A stretch of DNA of 57,467 nucleotides from Isotricha intestinalis (taxonomy: Eukaryota > Ciliophora > Litostomatea > Vestibuliferida > Isotrichidae): NCBI GenBank assembly GCA_023807065.1, contig JAJJLU010000390.1, positions 1 to 57,467 on the forward strand, read 5' to 3'. Positions 49,188-57,467 of the stretch are shown here, piece by piece. Numbering within the stretch: the first letter of the stretch is position 1; each line of letters begins with the position of its first letter. The position numbers were made by a program, and so were the translations under genes. Under the pieces are notes generated by a model. The model was not told the DNA's origin. It saw only the letters and a program-made list of their open reading frames with translations, and ran no database searches.

Positions 49188-50069
49188 TTAATTTTTTTTA
49201 TCCTGAGATATTTGCAATATTTTAGTATTAGATTTTTTTATTGAATTATTAGTTGATCTTTGAGATAAATGTCTAGATTTTATTATTTGAGATTTAAATA
49301 ATTCATTTTCAATTGTATTATAATTAGGTGTTTCATTAATCATATTATTACTCTTTTTTATTTTAATTACTTTATAAAAGCTCTTTGATTTTTGAATTTT
49401 TTCATCATCATTGTTTTTAAAGTATATTGTCTTTATATTAGTAATGTTTTCATTTGGAAATATAGTATATTGATTTTTAGGAGTAAAAAATTGATAAATA
49501 TTTGTTTTTTCTTTTGAAGATTTACTACTGAAATCATATTTATATTTAAATTTTTTTGATTTTTTGAAAAGAAGATTATTCATATATATTTTTAAAAAAG
49601 GTTTATTTTTTCCTCTATCTGAATATATATTTTTATGATATTGATTGATTTTTTTAAATAATTTAAATTTATTGTTTTTCAAATTTACTTTATTTAGAGA
49701 TGAATCTGGAAATTTTATTTCTAATATTTTATTATTAGAGTATAATTGAGAAGAATTTTTTAATAAACTATATTTTGTTTTATTTCTTGAATTATCAAAT
49801 GTTTTTTTATAAAAATTATTGATAGTTTGATAAGTAATTGGTATACATAATTTGGATGATTGAGGTGATTTACGATTATGAAAACTATTATTATCTTTTT
49901 CAAAAAAAGTATTTTTATTAAATAATACTTCTCTTATTTTTGGATTACAGAAAATTTTGTCAAATTTCCCTATATATGAAAAATTTTTTGGTTTTTTATC
50001 TTTTCCAATAAAAGGAAATTTTAAATTATATTTATTAAAAAATTTTTCATTTAAACCCTTATTTGCCAT
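49188..50069 (-). CDS. Basic Asn/Lys/Ser-rich protein, unrecognised
   Basis: 293 residues, strongly basic with many Lys, Asn, Ser and Phe. No domain, signal peptide or membrane segment is seen. Short motifs such as KNFSYIGKFDKIF near the start and RHLSQRSTNNSIKKS near the end look like linear interaction or phospho sites. The composition and a clear ATG support coding. It converges with the dynein intermediate chain gene, 103 bp between stops. No function can be given. Confidence 0.5.
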   Translation of the reverse strand: MANKGLNEKFFNKYNLKFPFIGKDKKPKNFSYIGKFDKIFCNPKIREVLFNKNTFFEKDNNSFHNRKSPQSSKLCIPITYQTINNFYKKTFDNSRNKTKYSLLKNSSQLYSNNKILEIKFPDSSLNKVNLKNNKFKLFKKINQYHKNIYSDRGKNKPFLKIYMNNLLFKKSKKFKYKYDFSSKSSKEKTNIYQFFTPKNQYTIFPNENITNIKTIYFKNNDDEKIQKSKSFYKVIKIKKSNNMINETPNYNTIENELFKSQIIKSRHLSQRSTNNSIKKSNTKILQISQDKKN

Positions 50070-50505
50070 TAATTAAAATAAACCAATAAATTGAAAAATA
50101 AAATTGAAATTCTCACAAAAAAAGAAATTTAAATTTTAACTCAAAAAATTAATAAACTAATTTATTTTTTAAAAATTAACTAAATCAATTTCATTTACCA
50201 ATCAAATACATTTAAGATTAAAAAATAATTGACTTAATAAATCTCCGAACAGCAATAATTAATATATAATTAACCAAATTAAAAAAAATTTAAAAGTATT
50301 TATAATTTTATTATATAATTATTATCTTATTCTCAATTAATATCAAACATCAATCATAAGGGTAAATATATAAACCAAATCATATAATAATCAATTTATA
50401 TTTATAACAATTATAGTATAACCAATATTCTCCTTTCAATTAATAACTGACATAATAATTTATAAAAAAATCCTATTTATATACATGACAATAAAAGAAT
50501 AATTT
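50070..50505. other. Intergenic region
   Basis: 436 bp between the basic-protein gene start and the PKG-2 stop. A/T-rich, nothing recognised. It holds the promoter of the minus-strand gene on the left and the 3' end of PKG-2. Confidence 0.5.
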
Positions 50506-53375
50506 TCAAAAAATTTCTGCCCAATTTGATTCATAATTCACATCTTTTTCATCATCATTATTATATGAAGAAAGCAATGAATCACCATCTCCTTTATCTT
50601 TTTCTTCTAATTCTTTTTTAACATAATTTAAATATGAAATATTATATTCTTTAAATTCTTTTAACTGAAAAATTTTAGGAATATATGGAGCATTTAAATT
50701 CAATTCTAATAAATCATCCCAATTAAAATTTTTAAATATATTTAACATCTTTGCTTTTTCAAGAGAGCAAATTCTATGAGTAAATTGCTTTTTAAGAAGA
50801 CATTGAATCATTTGATTAATTTTTATATCTCCATTTCTTAAAATTAATTCTTTCTTAATGACTTCTCTATAAACATCAATAGGATCTTTAGCATTTTTTC
50901 CAAAAGGATAATAACCATAATATATTTCATGAGCAATAATTCCAATAGACCAATAATCACATGATAATCCATAACCTTTTCCTAATAAAACTTCAGGAGA
51001 AATATAATGAGGAGTTCCTGTTATTGTATTTGTAAAATCCTTTTTTAATTCTATACTTGTTCCAAAATCTATTATTTTTAAATAACCTCTTTCATTTATA
51101 ATAAGATTATCAGGTTTTAAATCTCTATGACATATTCTCATTGAATTTAAATAATCTATTACTAATAAAAGAGTTGCAATATAAAATTTTGTTTCTTCTA
51201 CATTTCTCAATTGCTTTTGTTGACGTATTGCTAAATATTTACTTAAACATCTTCCTGAAATATATTCTAAAAGGAAAAAAATATAATTTTCAGTTTTTAA
51301 TGTTTTAACCAATTTCATTATAAATGGATGTTCTAATTTTAATAATATATTTCTTTCTTGAATAAAATATTTAATTAATATTTTTTGTTTGTCAGCAGCT
51401 TTTCTATTAACAGCTTTAATAGCAAAAAAATTTTTAGAATTATGAACTAAACTAACATTACCAAATTTCCTTTCCCTAAAACTTTACAAAAATATAAATC
51501 ATCTAAAGTTAAATTAAAATTATCTTGCAAAGATATTTTTTTAACTAAATAATTTAACATATGTTTATCAATAAAAGAATTAAAATCATCTTTAGTTAAA
51601 GTAAATAAACTAGTATCAGTTTCTGCAATAACAGTAGCAGATCTTGGTTCATTAACTAATAATGCTACTTCACCAAAACAATTTCCTTCACATAATTCTC
51701 TAATAAATTTTTTATCTTTAAATGCTTTAACTTTCCCTTTAATAATTAAATATAATTTTTCTCCCATTTCTCCTTCTTCAAAAATTTTTTCTCCTTTTTT
51801 AAATTTTTCTTTTTTCATCATTATTCCTATATCTACTAATCTATTCTCTGATGTTTCATGAAAAAGAGAAATTTTCTTTAAATGACTTATTCTACTAAAT
51901 AAACTTAATATTTTCTTTTTTTCTATTTTTAAATTTAATTTAGGAACTATTTCATCCCAATCAAATTCTAATGTTCTACATTCACCTTGACAAATAATAT
52001 CAATATCAGTAAAATGATTAGATTTAATTAAAATATCACCAAATAATTCTCCTCTTTTAGTAATGACTTCTCCAGTTATAGAATTAATTAAATTTCCAGT
52101 TAATAAAACATAAAATTTCTTTTTAACATTTTTACTATGTTCTAAAAATATATCATTATTATTATAACAATTTAATTCACAAAATTCAAAAATTTTATTA
52201 AAATAATTAGCATTTGCAAAAACTTTCATATATTTACTATTTTTTAAAGCTTCTTTAGTTATTGAAGAAAGAATTACTTTTTTAAAATCTTTACCCAAGC
52301 ATTCAATTAAAAAACTTTCAGAAACTTGATAACAAATAGTTTTTTCAGCAACTAAAACAGATAAACTTCTATGAGTATTAAATAATACAGAACTTTCTCC
52401 AAAAAAATCTTTTGGTCCTAAAACTCTAATTTGTTTATCTCCTTTAAAACATTTAACACAACCACTTTTTATTATATATATACTTTTACCAACATCTCCT
52501 TCATAAACAATAGTTTGTTTAACATCAAATTCGCATTTTAACATTCCCATTGCTAAAGCATTTAAATGAACATTATCTAAAACATTAAATATTGCACTTG
52601 CTTTTAAAAAAGTTAATCTCTCTTTTAATTCACCTTCATTTATTTTTGAAACTATTTCTCTAAAAATTTTTCCATTTAATAAATATAATACACAATTTTC
52701 AATACATTTTACTGTTGCTGTTCTTTTTTTATTTTCTATTAAAGCTAATTCACCAAAATTATCATCTTCATTTAATATTTTTGAACCATAATCTGTTATT
52801 AATTCTAATTTACCTTCTTTTACAATATAAAAATAATTTCCTTTGTCTCCCTTATTAAATAATGTTGTTCCTTTTTGTAAACTTCTTACTTCTAATGAGT
52901 CTATTATTTTAGATATTATTTGAGGATTTTTATTTTTGAATAAAAAATGATTTTGAAGTGATTGTTGTATTGCAATTTTATCATTTTCAGAAAATATTGG
53001 TTTCATTGTTTTTGGTTTTTCTATATTTGTTTGATTTTCCTGATGAAATTTAGCCATTGGTTCTGTTGATTGAAATTTTGATAAATTTATATGTTCAAAG
53101 TTATTATATGATTTATGAGGGCATACATTTTGTTTTTTTATATTTTTTTCATTTTTTTCTTTTACATAAGAATTTTTAACATAATTATTTATATTTAAAA
53201 CATTTGGCTTTTTGCTATCTCGAGATATAATTTTTTTATTTTGAGAAACATCTTTATTATTTTGTTTTGTGATTTCTATTTGGTAATTTTCATTTACGTT
53301 ATTAATTATTTCTGGTGGAATATTAGATTTAATTATTTCAGAATCATCTTTTTTTTTTAATTGGACACATCCCAT
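50506..53375 (-). CDS. cGMP-dependent protein kinase (PKG-2), frame broken by 1 nt
   Basis: About 956 residues if the frame is restored. The start is MGCVQLKKK, a myristoylation/palmitoylation signal like that of PKG-1. Four cyclic-nucleotide modules follow: A (FGELALIENKKRTATV), B (FGESSVLFNTHRSLSV), degenerate C (LFGDILIKSNHFTDID), D (FGEVALLVNEPRSATV). In the kinase glycine loop, at about 51465, the frame shifts: LGKG is followed by two bases where three are needed, so the 642-residue frame ends at TAG 51447-51449. The next frame continues FGNVSLVHNSKNFFAIKAV and the complete catalytic domain (HRDLKPDN, DFG, TGTPHYISPE) to ESNWAEIF and a TGA. An intact downstream half suggests a sequencing or assembly indel, but see findings for other readings. 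Confidence 0.88.
51462..51468 (-). other. Frame-break site, slippery-like heptamer A-AAT-TTG
   Basis: On the coding strand the frame break in PKG-2 coincides with A AAT TTG, which has X-XXY-YYZ form in the zero frame. A -1 slip here would join the two frames. More likely a single A is missing from the AAA run. The evidence is sequence pattern only. Confidence 0.35.
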
Positions 53376-54059
53376 TTTATTTAGAAAGTTAAATTTTCAT
53401 TGTAATAAAAAAAATAAAAAATTAATTTTTTAAACAAAAAACTATAGTAAAAAATTTTCATATAATCGAAAAAAAATAATAAAATTTATATTTGATATTG
53501 TTTCATTTTTATCTTAAACATAAGAATTAAATTCATATAATGTTTCTATAATAATTTTAAATGAATATTTTATCTTTTAATAGGATTAATCTTTATTTGA
53601 ATCAATTTTCGAAAATCTTTATTAATTCTTTTAAAGGTTGAACATACAATTCATTTATTTTTAAAAAAATAAAAATAAAATAAATAAAATTGATAAATTA
53701 TTAAATCCTATTATATAATATTCTATTTCATTCCATCTTTTTTGTTTCAAATAATTATTTTTTAATATAGACTTTTATTTCTTTTTTAAATATTATTAAA
53801 ATTCCAAATTAAAATTGTCATATCATTATCTTTATCACCTTTTATTCAAATTTTATAATTTTTATAAACAATTTAATCACCATAGTCAACTAATTTTATT
53901 AATGATTCAATTCATTTATTTTACACTATAAAATATTTTAAAGTTGATTTTATTTGAGATTAATTTTAAAATATTGTCAATATTTTTTAAAAGAAAAAAA
54001 AGAAAATAAATAATTATTTATTTTGATATGGAATTTTGAATCTATAAATTTTAATTTAT
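53376..54059. promoter_or_regulatory. Divergent intergenic region, PKG-2 / RING gene
   Basis: 684 bp with the two promoters. AT-rich. A 17-codon minus-strand stretch near 53640 reads NELYVQPLKELIKIFEN and then a stop; too short to accept as coding. No RNA gene seen. Confidence 0.45.
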
Positions 54060-55508
54060 ATGTATGAAGAAATAAAATGTCCAATATGTAATGAATTTTA
54101 TAATACAGAAGGAAGAATTCCCATTATTTTAAATAATTGTGATCATAATATTTGTCAGGAATGTTTATTTTTAACTCCAGATAATAAATGTCCTTTAGAT
54201 GGAAAATCAATAAATATTTCTCAAATATCAGTAAATAAAATTTTTCTAAACTTAATTGAAGATTTAAATAATAAAGATTCAACAATTTTTCTTCCCGAAG
54301 ATCCAGAAATGAAAGAAAAAGAAGAAAAATTAAATATTCAAATAGATTTAATTTCTGAATATTTAAGAATAATACAAAGTAATTATTTTATAGATGATAA
54401 ACAAGAATATATTAATAATACTAAAAAAAATGTTTATAATGATTATTGTAATGCTAAAGAAAATATTGAAAAATATTATTCAAAATATAAATCATTAACA
54501 CCAAAAATAGAAACAGTAATAAAAGATCTTGACAAAAATTATTTAACTTTCAATAATTCAATATTAAATGAATTTGAAAAAGATACAAATGAAATAAAAG
54601 AAAAATATTTAATATATCAAAAAGAAGTAAATTCATTTTTAGATAAACTAAATAAAAATATAATCCTTAAAAACTTTAATCTAAATGAATATTTGATAGA
54701 ATCAGATGAAATAATATTAAAAAGTGAAGAAATATTAAGTAAAGTAAATGAATATAATGAAAAGACAACAAAAATTTTTTTCAAAATAAAAGATATAAAT
54801 TTAGAATTAATAATGTCAACATCAAAAATTCCAAGAAGAGTAAAAGTTCATTACATTCAAAGAAAAAGTAAAGATTTATTAAATTATAATGATGATGAAG
54901 AAGAAGATTCTCATTTAACAAGAGAAACATTATCAAATAAAAATGATGAAACTCATCGTACTAAATCAAGTTATAGTTTTGAAGGAAAAAAAATTAGTTC
55001 CAGTAAATTAAATGGTTCATTCACTTTTAATCCTGATACATTATCTTTAGGAGTAAAACACAAACAAAAAAAGTTAACAAGAGATAATATTGTTTTTATT
55101 AAAAATAAAATGAAAAATGATAATATTAATTGTAGTGGATATTCAATTGGTGATGAAGGAGTAAAAAAATTGTTGGAATTATTAATTAAAAAGAATTTAG
55201 AAAAAAAAACTGACTCAAGTAAAAAGAATAATTATAAAGATTTAAAATTGTCAAAATGTGATTTGTCAAATGAAGGTTTAGGTTATGTGAAATCTATTTT
55301 AGATGTTAGTAAAAATACAATTATTCATTTAAATTTGAGTAGAAATTACTTTAATGATCATTCCCTTAATTATATATATTCTATAATTAAACAAAATTCA
55401 CAACTAAAAGAGTTTAAAATAAATGATAATAATTTTTCTTCAAATGGTAAACAACAAATAGAATTGTTTGTTAAAGAAAATAATCCAAAATTAAGAATTG
55501 AATTATAA
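54060..55508 (+). CDS. RING-finger, coiled-coil, LRR protein (TRIM-like)
   Basis: 482 residues. The RING is at 6-50: CPICNEFYN, then NNCDHNICQECLF, then KCPLDGK. The last zinc position is Asp (CPLD) instead of Cys, a variant seen in some RINGs. A coiled-coil region spans about 75-240. The C-terminus (about 395-470) has leucine-rich repeats: LKLSKCDLSNEGLGYVKSIL, IIHLNLSRNYFNDHSLNYI and LKEFKINDNNFSSNGKQ. The likely job is an E3 ubiquitin ligase with LRR substrate recognition; the E3 activity is inferred from the RING only. The start is 684 bp from PKG-2's start in the opposite direction. Confidence 0.8.
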   Translation: MYEEIKCPICNEFYNTEGRIPIILNNCDHNICQECLFLTPDNKCPLDGKSINISQISVNKIFLNLIEDLNNKDSTIFLPEDPEMKEKEEKLNIQIDLISEYLRIIQSNYFIDDKQEYINNTKKNVYNDYCNAKENIEKYYSKYKSLTPKIETVIKDLDKNYLTFNNSILNEFEKDTNEIKEKYLIYQKEVNSFLDKLNKNIILKNFNLNEYLIESDEIILKSEEILSKVNEYNEKTTKIFFKIKDINLELIMSTSKIPRRVKVHYIQRKSKDLLNYNDDEEEDSHLTRETLSNKNDETHRTKSSYSFEGKKISSSKLNGSFTFNPDTLSLGVKHKQKKLTRDNIVFIKNKMKNDNINCSGYSIGDEGVKKLLELLIKKNLEKKTDSSKKNNYKDLKLSKCDLSNEGLGYVKSILDVSKNTIIHLNLSRNYFNDHSLNYIYSIIKQNSQLKEFKINDNNFSSNGKQQIELFVKENNPKLRIEL

Positions 55509-55860
55509 AAATTATTTTACATATATATAAATTATATTTAAATAAATACATAAATAAAATATATGAATAAATAAATTTTAAAAAATATTTATTTATTATT
55601 TTTAAAAACAAAAAAAGTTTTATATCTAACATTAAAAAAAATATTTTTATTTATTGTTACATAAATTAATTTATGCATTTCAATAAATTGCATAATTATA
55701 ATGTTTTCATGTAATTTGTTTTTTTCACTTTATAATTAATTAATTTGTTTATTATTTATTAATTTATGAATTTTTACCTAATACTAAAAAATATAATTCA
55801 ATAAATAAATGAATATTTTTCAAAAAAAAAATTAAAATCTAAAAAATTAAAAAATATATC
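55509..55860. other. Convergent intergenic region
   Basis: 352 bp between the stops of the RING/LRR gene and the CK1 gene. A/T-rich, no feature recognised. Confidence 0.5.
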
Positions 55861-57123
55861 TTACATTGAACAACATTTTGAAGCAACTTTATTATCATTA
55901 TCTTTACTTTCAAGAAAAATATTATTATTTTCATTTTTATTATCTTTCTCATTATTATTATTAATAAATTGATTTGAATTAATACTTTTATATAAGATAT
56001 AATTATTCCCATTAGTGGCAATTTCATTTTTTCTTTTAATCGAAAGAATACTTTCAGATTCTTTTTTATTAACACTTTTCTTTTCTGAAATTTGACAAAT
56101 GCTCGTAGATAAACCATCAATAGTATTATTATTATTAATATTATTCCTATTATTTTCATTTTTTCTTTTCCTTAAATCACTTTGAGTAGTCCAATCATAA
56201 ATATAATCAAAATTTTCTCCTTTTTCATCACATAATAAATTAACAAATAAATTCCTTAACATATCATAATCAGGATCATCAGTATAACCTAAATTTCTTG
56301 AATAAGTAAGATATATTTGAAATTCATTAGGAAAGGTTTTACATAATTCTTCACAAGTAATTTCCTTTTTTTTCTCTAAAATTTTTTGATATCTTGCTTC
56401 TTTAGTTTTAACTTTTAAACCTTGCCAAGGTAAACTTCCTCTTAAAAAATATAATAAAACATAACCAACACTTTCTAAATCATCTCTTCTACTTTGTTCA
56501 TATTCTTCTAAAGCATGAATTGAAGCATATCTTGCAGTTCCAGTTAATTTTTTCTTTTTAATGTAAGGATATTGAACTAAAGTTCTACTAGATCTAAATT
56601 TTTTAGCCAAACCAAAATCAATAATATATAAATGAGCATTATTTTCTGAATATCCCATAACAAAATTATCTGGTTTTATATCACGATGAATAATATGTTT
56701 ATCATGAATAAATTGTAATATATTCATTATTTGATATGCTAATAAACATACTGTTTTTACTGAAAATTTTTTATATATATTTATTAAATCTTCTAAACTT
56801 TTATCCATTAATTGCATTATTAAAATATTATAATCTCCGTTTGTTCCAAAAGATTCTATATTTGGGATATTTGGTCCTCTTAAATAATTCATTATTGTTG
56901 CTTCAGTTTCTAAAAGATTTTGACTTCGATTTTTATTTTCAAATTTCATTGCATAATATACTTTATTATATTCTGCTTTGTATACTTTTCCAAAAGAACC
57001 TTCTCCTAGTTTTTTTATTGTACGGTATTTTTGAAAAAATAATTTATTTAATAAATGATCGTTATTATGTTTGTGTTGAATATTATTTTCACTCTGGGCT
57101 TGGTTATTTTTTAACTCATCCAT
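55861..57123 (-). CDS. Casein kinase 1 family kinase with C-terminal CaaX-like motif
   Basis: 420 residues. The kinase domain (about 30-300) has LGEGSFGKVYKA, AMKFE, HIIHRDIKPDNFVMG, IDFGLAKK, TGTARYASIHALEEYEQSRR (CK1-specific, replaces APE with SIN-like) and DDLESVGYVLLYFLRGSLPW. The stretch from about 300 to 410 is Asn/Ser/Lys-rich. It ends KCCSM, with CCSM at 417-420. The final C-a-a-X with Met suits farnesylation, and the adjacent Cys could be palmitoylated, so a membrane-anchored CK1 (compare gamma-type or yeast Yck proteins) is likely. The start codon is about 310 bp from the telomere. Confidence 0.93.
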   Translation of the reverse strand: MDELKNNQAQSENNIQHKHNNDHLLNKLFFQKYRTIKKLGEGSFGKVYKAEYNKVYYAMKFENKNRSQNLLETEATIMNYLRGPNIPNIESFGTNGDYNILIMQLMDKSLEDLINIYKKFSVKTVCLLAYQIMNILQFIHDKHIIHRDIKPDNFVMGYSENNAHLYIIDFGLAKKFRSSRTLVQYPYIKKKKLTGTARYASIHALEEYEQSRRDDLESVGYVLLYFLRGSLPWQGLKVKTKEARYQKILEKKKEITCEELCKTFPNEFQIYLTYSRNLGYTDDPDYDMLRNLFVNLLCDEKGENFDYIYDWTTQSDLRKRKNENNRNNINNNNTIDGLSTSICQISEKKSVNKKESESILSIKRKNEIATNGNNYILYKSINSNQFINNNNEKDNKNENNNIFLESKDNDNKVASKCCSM

Positions 57124-57433
57124 TTATTTTATATTTTTTAATATTATTTTTAGAAATAAAATTGTTGATGAAATAATTTTTATTTAATTTTTATAATCAC
57201 AACAATTTATAATCTTTTTTTAATAGTTTATTTGAATGAATAGTATATATGAAAAGAAGTTAAATAAAAATGAAAATTTTAAAAAGTTTTATTATATTAT
57301 ATGAAAGAATCAAATTTAATATGTTTGAAATTAATAATTGAATTAAATAAAAAATAAATTTTGAAAATATATATTTTAATATTTTTATATTTTGATTATG
57401 AAAAAATCATTCCTAAACTAGTTTTTAAATAAT
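57124..57433. promoter_or_regulatory. Subtelomeric region upstream of CK1
   Basis: 310 bp between the CK1 start codon and the telomere repeats. A/T-rich with no repeat or gene seen. It must contain the CK1 promoter, so a gene is expressed right next to the chromosome end. Confidence 0.55.
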
Positions 57434-57467
57434 ATTGGGGATTGGGGATTGGGGATTGGGGATTGGG
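57434..57467. repeat. Telomere, ATTGGGG repeats
   Basis: Four complete ATTGGGG units followed by a partial unit ATTGGG run to the end of the window, abruptly after A/T-rich DNA. The G-rich strand points outward, as at a 3' chromosome end. The unit is one A longer than the TTGGGG of Tetrahymena-type ciliates. Confidence 0.9.

Noticed and set aside
51447..51449. PKG-2 as two separate genes
   Set aside because: The two frames are adjacent pieces of one kinase domain, joined at the glycine loop; a one-base break explains it.
53630..53690. Short coding-like stretch NELYVQPLKELIKIFEN (minus strand)
   Set aside because: Only 17 codons, then a stop; too short to separate from chance.
1..57467. tRNA, rRNA, CRISPR or transposon features
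   Set aside because: No tRNA-like B-box and arms, no rRNA-like conserved blocks, no regularly spaced repeats and no transposase or integrase motifs were found on either strand by eye.

Overview
This window looks like the right-hand end of a ciliate macronuclear chromosome. It is extremely AT-rich and gene-dense. It ends in four full copies plus a partial copy of a 7-nt repeat, ATTGGGG (57434-57467), which reads as a telomere. The gene content fits a ciliate: two cGMP-dependent protein kinases with four cNMP-binding modules, a TmcB-like multipass PAS protein, MORN, IQ and B-box proteins, and dynein subunits. TAA, TAG and TGA all act as stops at natural protein ends, so the standard code is used. 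Four introns could be placed; they are only 30, 39, 40 and 49 nt, all GTA...TAG. Standard code, this composition and a TTGGGG-like telomere with an extra A would suit a litostome such as a rumen ciliate. That taxonomic guess is inference, not something the sequence proves.

Layout, left to right. The window opens inside an Hsp110/Hsp70-like gene (1-1850). From 1950 to 3840 there is a Tctex-1 dynein light chain gene, flanked on the left by a decayed RING-H2 gene and on the right by a possible second remnant. A B-type cyclin and a PX-PH phospholipase D are transcribed divergently from about 585 bp. Next come an Asn-repeat protein, PKG-1, a TORTIFOLIA1-like HEAT protein and a B-box/WD40 protein, the last two divergent across only 81 bp. 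Then come an EF-hand-like/PH/pseudokinase protein, a small secreted protein and a lipin-type phosphatidate phosphatase with a recovered first exon. These are followed by a Lys-rich helical protein, an NDR-family kinase, a ubiquitin-fold-like protein, a Pro-rich conserved-looking protein, an RFC clamp-loader subunit, a UVR-like coiled-coil protein, a MORN/IQ protein and a secreted ML-domain lipid binder. The right third holds an IQ protein with SILK and RVxF PP1-docking motifs, a PP2C phosphatase, the TmcB-like protein, a cytoplasmic dynein intermediate chain, a basic low-complexity protein, PKG-2, a RING/LRR protein, and finally a CK1 kinase with a CaaX box, whose 5' end lies about 310 bp from the telomere.

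Functionally the window is rich in signalling (PKG x2, NDR, CK1, a pseudokinase, PP2C, a PP1-docking protein), membrane-lipid enzymes (PLD, lipin) and microtubule or motor components (Tctex-1, DIC, TOR1-like). Several proteins carry putative lipid-anchor signals: N-terminal MGC in both PKGs, MGTNC in the MORN protein and C-terminal CCSM in CK1. Clustering is probably incidental, since ciliate macronuclear chromosomes are not operonic. The points most worth checking are the one-nucleotide frame break in the PKG-2 glycine loop, the recovered short 5'-biased introns, the RING remnant, and the telomere repeat.
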